Below the pieces are notes generated by a model, which saw nothing but the letters and a program-made list of their open reading frames with translations, was not told the DNA's origin and searched no databases. From positions 1-7,781 of the forward strand of contig CAMCSI010000060.1 of the NCBI GenBank assembly GCA_945877885.1: 7,781 nt of DNA, given 5' to 3'. Of the stretch, positions 6,453-7,781 are shown in pieces. The position numbers were made by a program, and so were the translations under genes. The stretch is from Chlamydia trachomatis (GTDB taxonomy: Bacteria > Chlamydiota > Chlamydiia > Chlamydiales > 2-12-FULL-49-11). How positions within the stretch are numbered: position 1 is the first letter of the stretch; each line of letters starts with the position of its first letter.

Positions 6453-6563
6453 ATAATAGAAGAAGGATGAATAGTTTTAATAATCGATTTCTAGATTATA
6501 GATATTTTATAAAAATATTTTCTTCACAATTTTCACAGAAATCACAATACAAATAAGTAAACT
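6453..6563. other. Very A+T-rich gap before the primase, with 9-nt repeats
   Basis: By my count about 80% A+T, clearly richer than the flanking genes. TCACA occurs at 6524, 6533 and 6542, exactly 9 nt apart, forming a short tandem array TCACAnnnn. A 29-codon frame (6467-6556) spans it, reading MNSFNNRFLD... and ending in SQFSQKSQYK. The G-rich AGAAGG abuts its ATG with no spacing, so translation is doubtful. The gap could be a leader or a replication origin unwinding region. No DnaA box was seen. Confidence 0.4.
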
Positions 6564-7583
6564 TTGAACATTTTAGACCTTGCAGATGAATTAAACCTAT
6601 GTCCAAAAAAAGCTACCTCTACTAATGGAGGAGAGTATAAATCTATGTGTCCAAAATGCAAAAAGGGAAAAGACCGGTTTTGTATATGGCCTAATCAAGG
6701 AAATTCGGGTCGTTATTGGTGTAGAGTTTGTCAAACGAATGGAGATGCAATTCAATTTTGTAGGGATTTTTTAGGTATGTCATTTCACCAAGCTTGTCAG
6801 AAAATTAATATGACTCCAGATTTTAAGAAGAATCCATTTAAAGAAATTCACAACAATGAGGTGTTTACTCCAGCGCCAGATATTCCCGTATGCTTAATTT
6901 GGCAGGAATCTGCAGGAAAATTTATATCTTCAACTCATAAAAATTTACTAAATAATCCTTTAGCTTTAGAAACGCTGTATAAACGAGGCTTTTCTTTGGA
7001 TATCATCAGAATGTTTTCTTTAGGATTTAATGATGAAAATCTGTTTTTAAAAAGAGAGGAGTGGGGACTTCTAAATGAAGTAAGGGAGAATGGGAGTTTA
7101 AAAGCATTATGGATTCCAAAGGGATTCGTTATCCCTTCTTATTCTGGTGGTAAACTTATTAAAATTAAAATTAGAAGAAGTGATTGGAATGAAAATGATA
7201 CACTTCCCAAATACGTGGAGATATCGGGTAGTAAAAATTCGCTTTCTGTATATGGAGATGTATCTAAGCCTGTGATTATAGTTGAGTCAGAACTTGATGC
7301 TATGCTTATTCAACAGGTGGCTTCCCATCTTTTATGCTCGGTAGCCTTAGGAGGGATAAGTAAAAAGCCCGATGATAAAATTCATAGATGGTTAAAGGGG
7401 GTGCCTTTGATTCTTTTATCAATGGATTTTGATGAAGCTGGGAAGAGTAAATGCCTATTTTGGATGAAGCTATATCCTAACTTGCGGGTGTGGCCAACTC
7501 CTGAAGGGAAAAGTTTTGGTGATTTTTTTAAAAATTTTCAGACTAGCTCCTTAGATTTCTTAAAGACAGGTCTATCTTTTTAA
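6564..7583 (+). CDS. Toprim DNA primase with N-terminal zinc finger
   Basis: A 339-residue primase that would make RNA primers for replication of the element. Residues 1-75 form the family's N-terminal zinc-binding domain: Cys29, Cys32, Cys53 and Cys56 in CPKC ... RYWCRVC, then GDAIQFCRDFLGMSF. This matches 'STNGGEYxSxCPxCxGKDRF' of phage and island primases. The Toprim domain occupies about 235-330, with Glu241 (VIIVESELDA) and Asp288/Asp290 (SMDFDEAGK) as metal-binding residues. No helicase domain is fused, which fits the separate DUF927 ATPase encoded earlier. The start is the TTG at 6564: a stop lies two codons upstream, the next ATG would delete the conserved N-terminus, and no Shine-Dalgarno site is seen. 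Translation may therefore be weak or coupled. The family call is firm. Confidence 0.85.
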   Translation: MNILDLADELNLCPKKATSTNGGEYKSMCPKCKKGKDRFCIWPNQGNSGRYWCRVCQTNGDAIQFCRDFLGMSFHQACQKINMTPDFKKNPFKEIHNNEVFTPAPDIPVCLIWQESAGKFISSTHKNLLNNPLALETLYKRGFSLDIIRMFSLGFNDENLFLKREEWGLLNEVRENGSLKALWIPKGFVIPSYSGGKLIKIKIRRSDWNENDTLPKYVEISGSKNSLSVYGDVSKPVIIVESELDAMLIQQVASHLLCSVALGGISKKPDDKIHRWLKGVPLILLSMDFDEAGKSKCLFWMKLYPNLRVWPTPEGKSFGDFFKNFQTSSLDFLKTGLSF

Positions 7584-7588
7584 TTATA

Positions 7589-7611
7589 AATTAAATATTT
7601 TTTATTTAATT
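7589..7611. repeat. A+T-only inverted repeat after the primase
   Basis: AATTAAATA (7589-7597) and TATTTAATT (7603-7611) are perfect 9-bp inverted arms around TTTTT. It starts 5 nt after the primase stop. With no G or C in the stem and no T-run after it, it would be a weak terminator at best. It may protect the transcript 3' end or mark the end of the operon. Confidence 0.35.
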
Positions 7612-7727
7612 AATTATACTTCTATTATTATGAACGCCGATTGTAATTTGAAGTGCACGATTTGAATTAAAAAAAAGTAGGCAGGTGATGAAAAAATCTC
7701 TATTGTGAATTTGAACAACCAAAACAC

Positions 7728-7733
7728 AAGGAG
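7728..7733 (+). promoter_or_regulatory. Ribosome binding site of the IS30 transposase
   Basis: AAGGAG at 7728-7733 lies 8 nt before ATG 7742. It is a near-perfect Shine-Dalgarno site at normal spacing and supports this start for the transposase, although only 13 codons are in view. Confidence 0.6.
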
Positions 7734-7741
7734 ACCTCATA

Positions 7742-7781
7742 ATGAGTAGTTATCATCACCTAACCTATGATCAACGATGCC
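7742..7781 (+). CDS. IS30-family transposase, N-terminal fragment (continues past window)
   Basis: Only the first 13 codons are present: MSSYHHLTYDQRC. This matches the typical IS30 transposase N-terminus (M(S)SYxHLTxxERxxI), the beginning of its first helix-turn-helix. The full protein would be roughly 300-350 residues with a DDE catalytic domain. It has its own strong ribosome binding site and runs in the same direction as the element's genes. Whether it is intact cannot be seen. Confidence 0.65.
   Translation, partial: MSSYHHLTYDQRC

Larger units (their letters stand above)
518..7583 (+). mobile_element. Integrative element (satellite- or island-like), right end not visible
   Basis: The run consists of recombinase, unknown gene, small DNA-binding protein, DUF927 ATPase, two small island-type genes and Toprim primase, all on one strand with short gaps or overlaps. 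This is the integration and replication set of a phage satellite, mobilisable island or degenerate prophage. No capsid, tail, terminase large subunit, relaxase or lysis gene is seen. The left border is presumed within 518-852; the right border is either beyond the IS30 copy or removed by it. Extent is therefore approximate and the class is undecided. Confidence 0.6.
7641..7781 (+). mobile_element. Left end of an IS30-family insertion sequence (cut by window)
   Basis: An IS30-type transposase gene begins at 7742 and runs off the window, so an insertion sequence end must lie just upstream. The likely terminal region is around 7641-7668, where TTGTAATTTGAAGTGCACG and then ATTTGAATT give two copies of ATTTGAA (7646-7652 and 7660-7666); a third is at 7709-7715. 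IS30 ends commonly contain ATTTGAA-like motifs. The exact outer base and target duplication cannot be set without the right end, so the boundary is approximate. Confidence 0.5.

Noticed and set aside
6467..6556. 29-codon small gene in front of the primase
   Set aside because: Purines abut the ATG without normal spacing, and the peptide is mostly what A+T-rich repeats would give. It is described as part of the gap rather than called as a gene.
1..7781. CRISPR array, retron or diversity-generating element
   Set aside because: No evenly spaced long repeats, no reverse transcriptase motifs and no paired template/variable repeats were seen; the short repeats present are not of those kinds.

Overview
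The window is about two-thirds A+T, with densely packed, same-strand genes. It looks like one integrative element in the chromosome of an A+T-rich bacterium. The protein families (HAF-repeat protein, DUF927 ATPase, IS30 transposase, small 'CxxHG / KHGxYS' protein) and the Shine-Dalgarno sites fit a proteobacterium. A host-associated gammaproteobacterium of the Legionella/Coxiella kind is my guess, but nothing here fixes the genus. No structural phage genes, tRNA, rRNA or CRISPR array are visible.

Layout. Positions 2-517 hold the 3' end of a HAF-repeat protein, probably host flank. Positions 518-852 are non-coding and repeat-rich: a 14-bp inverted repeat, an 11-bp perfect tandem repeat, and an extended -10 promoter with a strong ribosome binding site for the next gene. 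A complete tyrosine recombinase (856-1944) follows and overlaps an unrecognised 361-residue gene (1928-3013). A 233-bp gap (3014-3246) carries three copies of a CCCC-TA-TCA repeat in front of a second gene run. That run is a small excisionase/AlpA-like protein (3247-3510), a 76-residue protein (3500-3730), a 596-residue DUF927 P-loop ATPase (3739-5529), a 213-residue protein ending in a histidine/glycine motif (5541-6182) and a 77-residue Cys/His protein (6219-6452). After a very A+T-rich gap comes a zinc-finger plus Toprim DNA primase (6564-7583). The window ends in the left end and first 13 codons of an IS30-family insertion sequence.

How it works together (inference). The recombinase would integrate and excise the element. 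The small DNA-binding protein would act as directionality factor and/or regulator through the repeats in front of it. The Toprim primase and the DUF927 ATPase, encoded separately, would act as a split version of the primase-helicase used by P4-like satellites. The two small genes between them recur next to such modules in proteobacterial elements, but their biochemical role is unknown to me. This gene set is what a phage satellite or mobilisable island carries for replication and integration. The right attachment site and any cargo beyond the IS30 copy lie outside the window. The least explained parts are the 361-residue gene, the triple repeat, and the gap in front of the primase.
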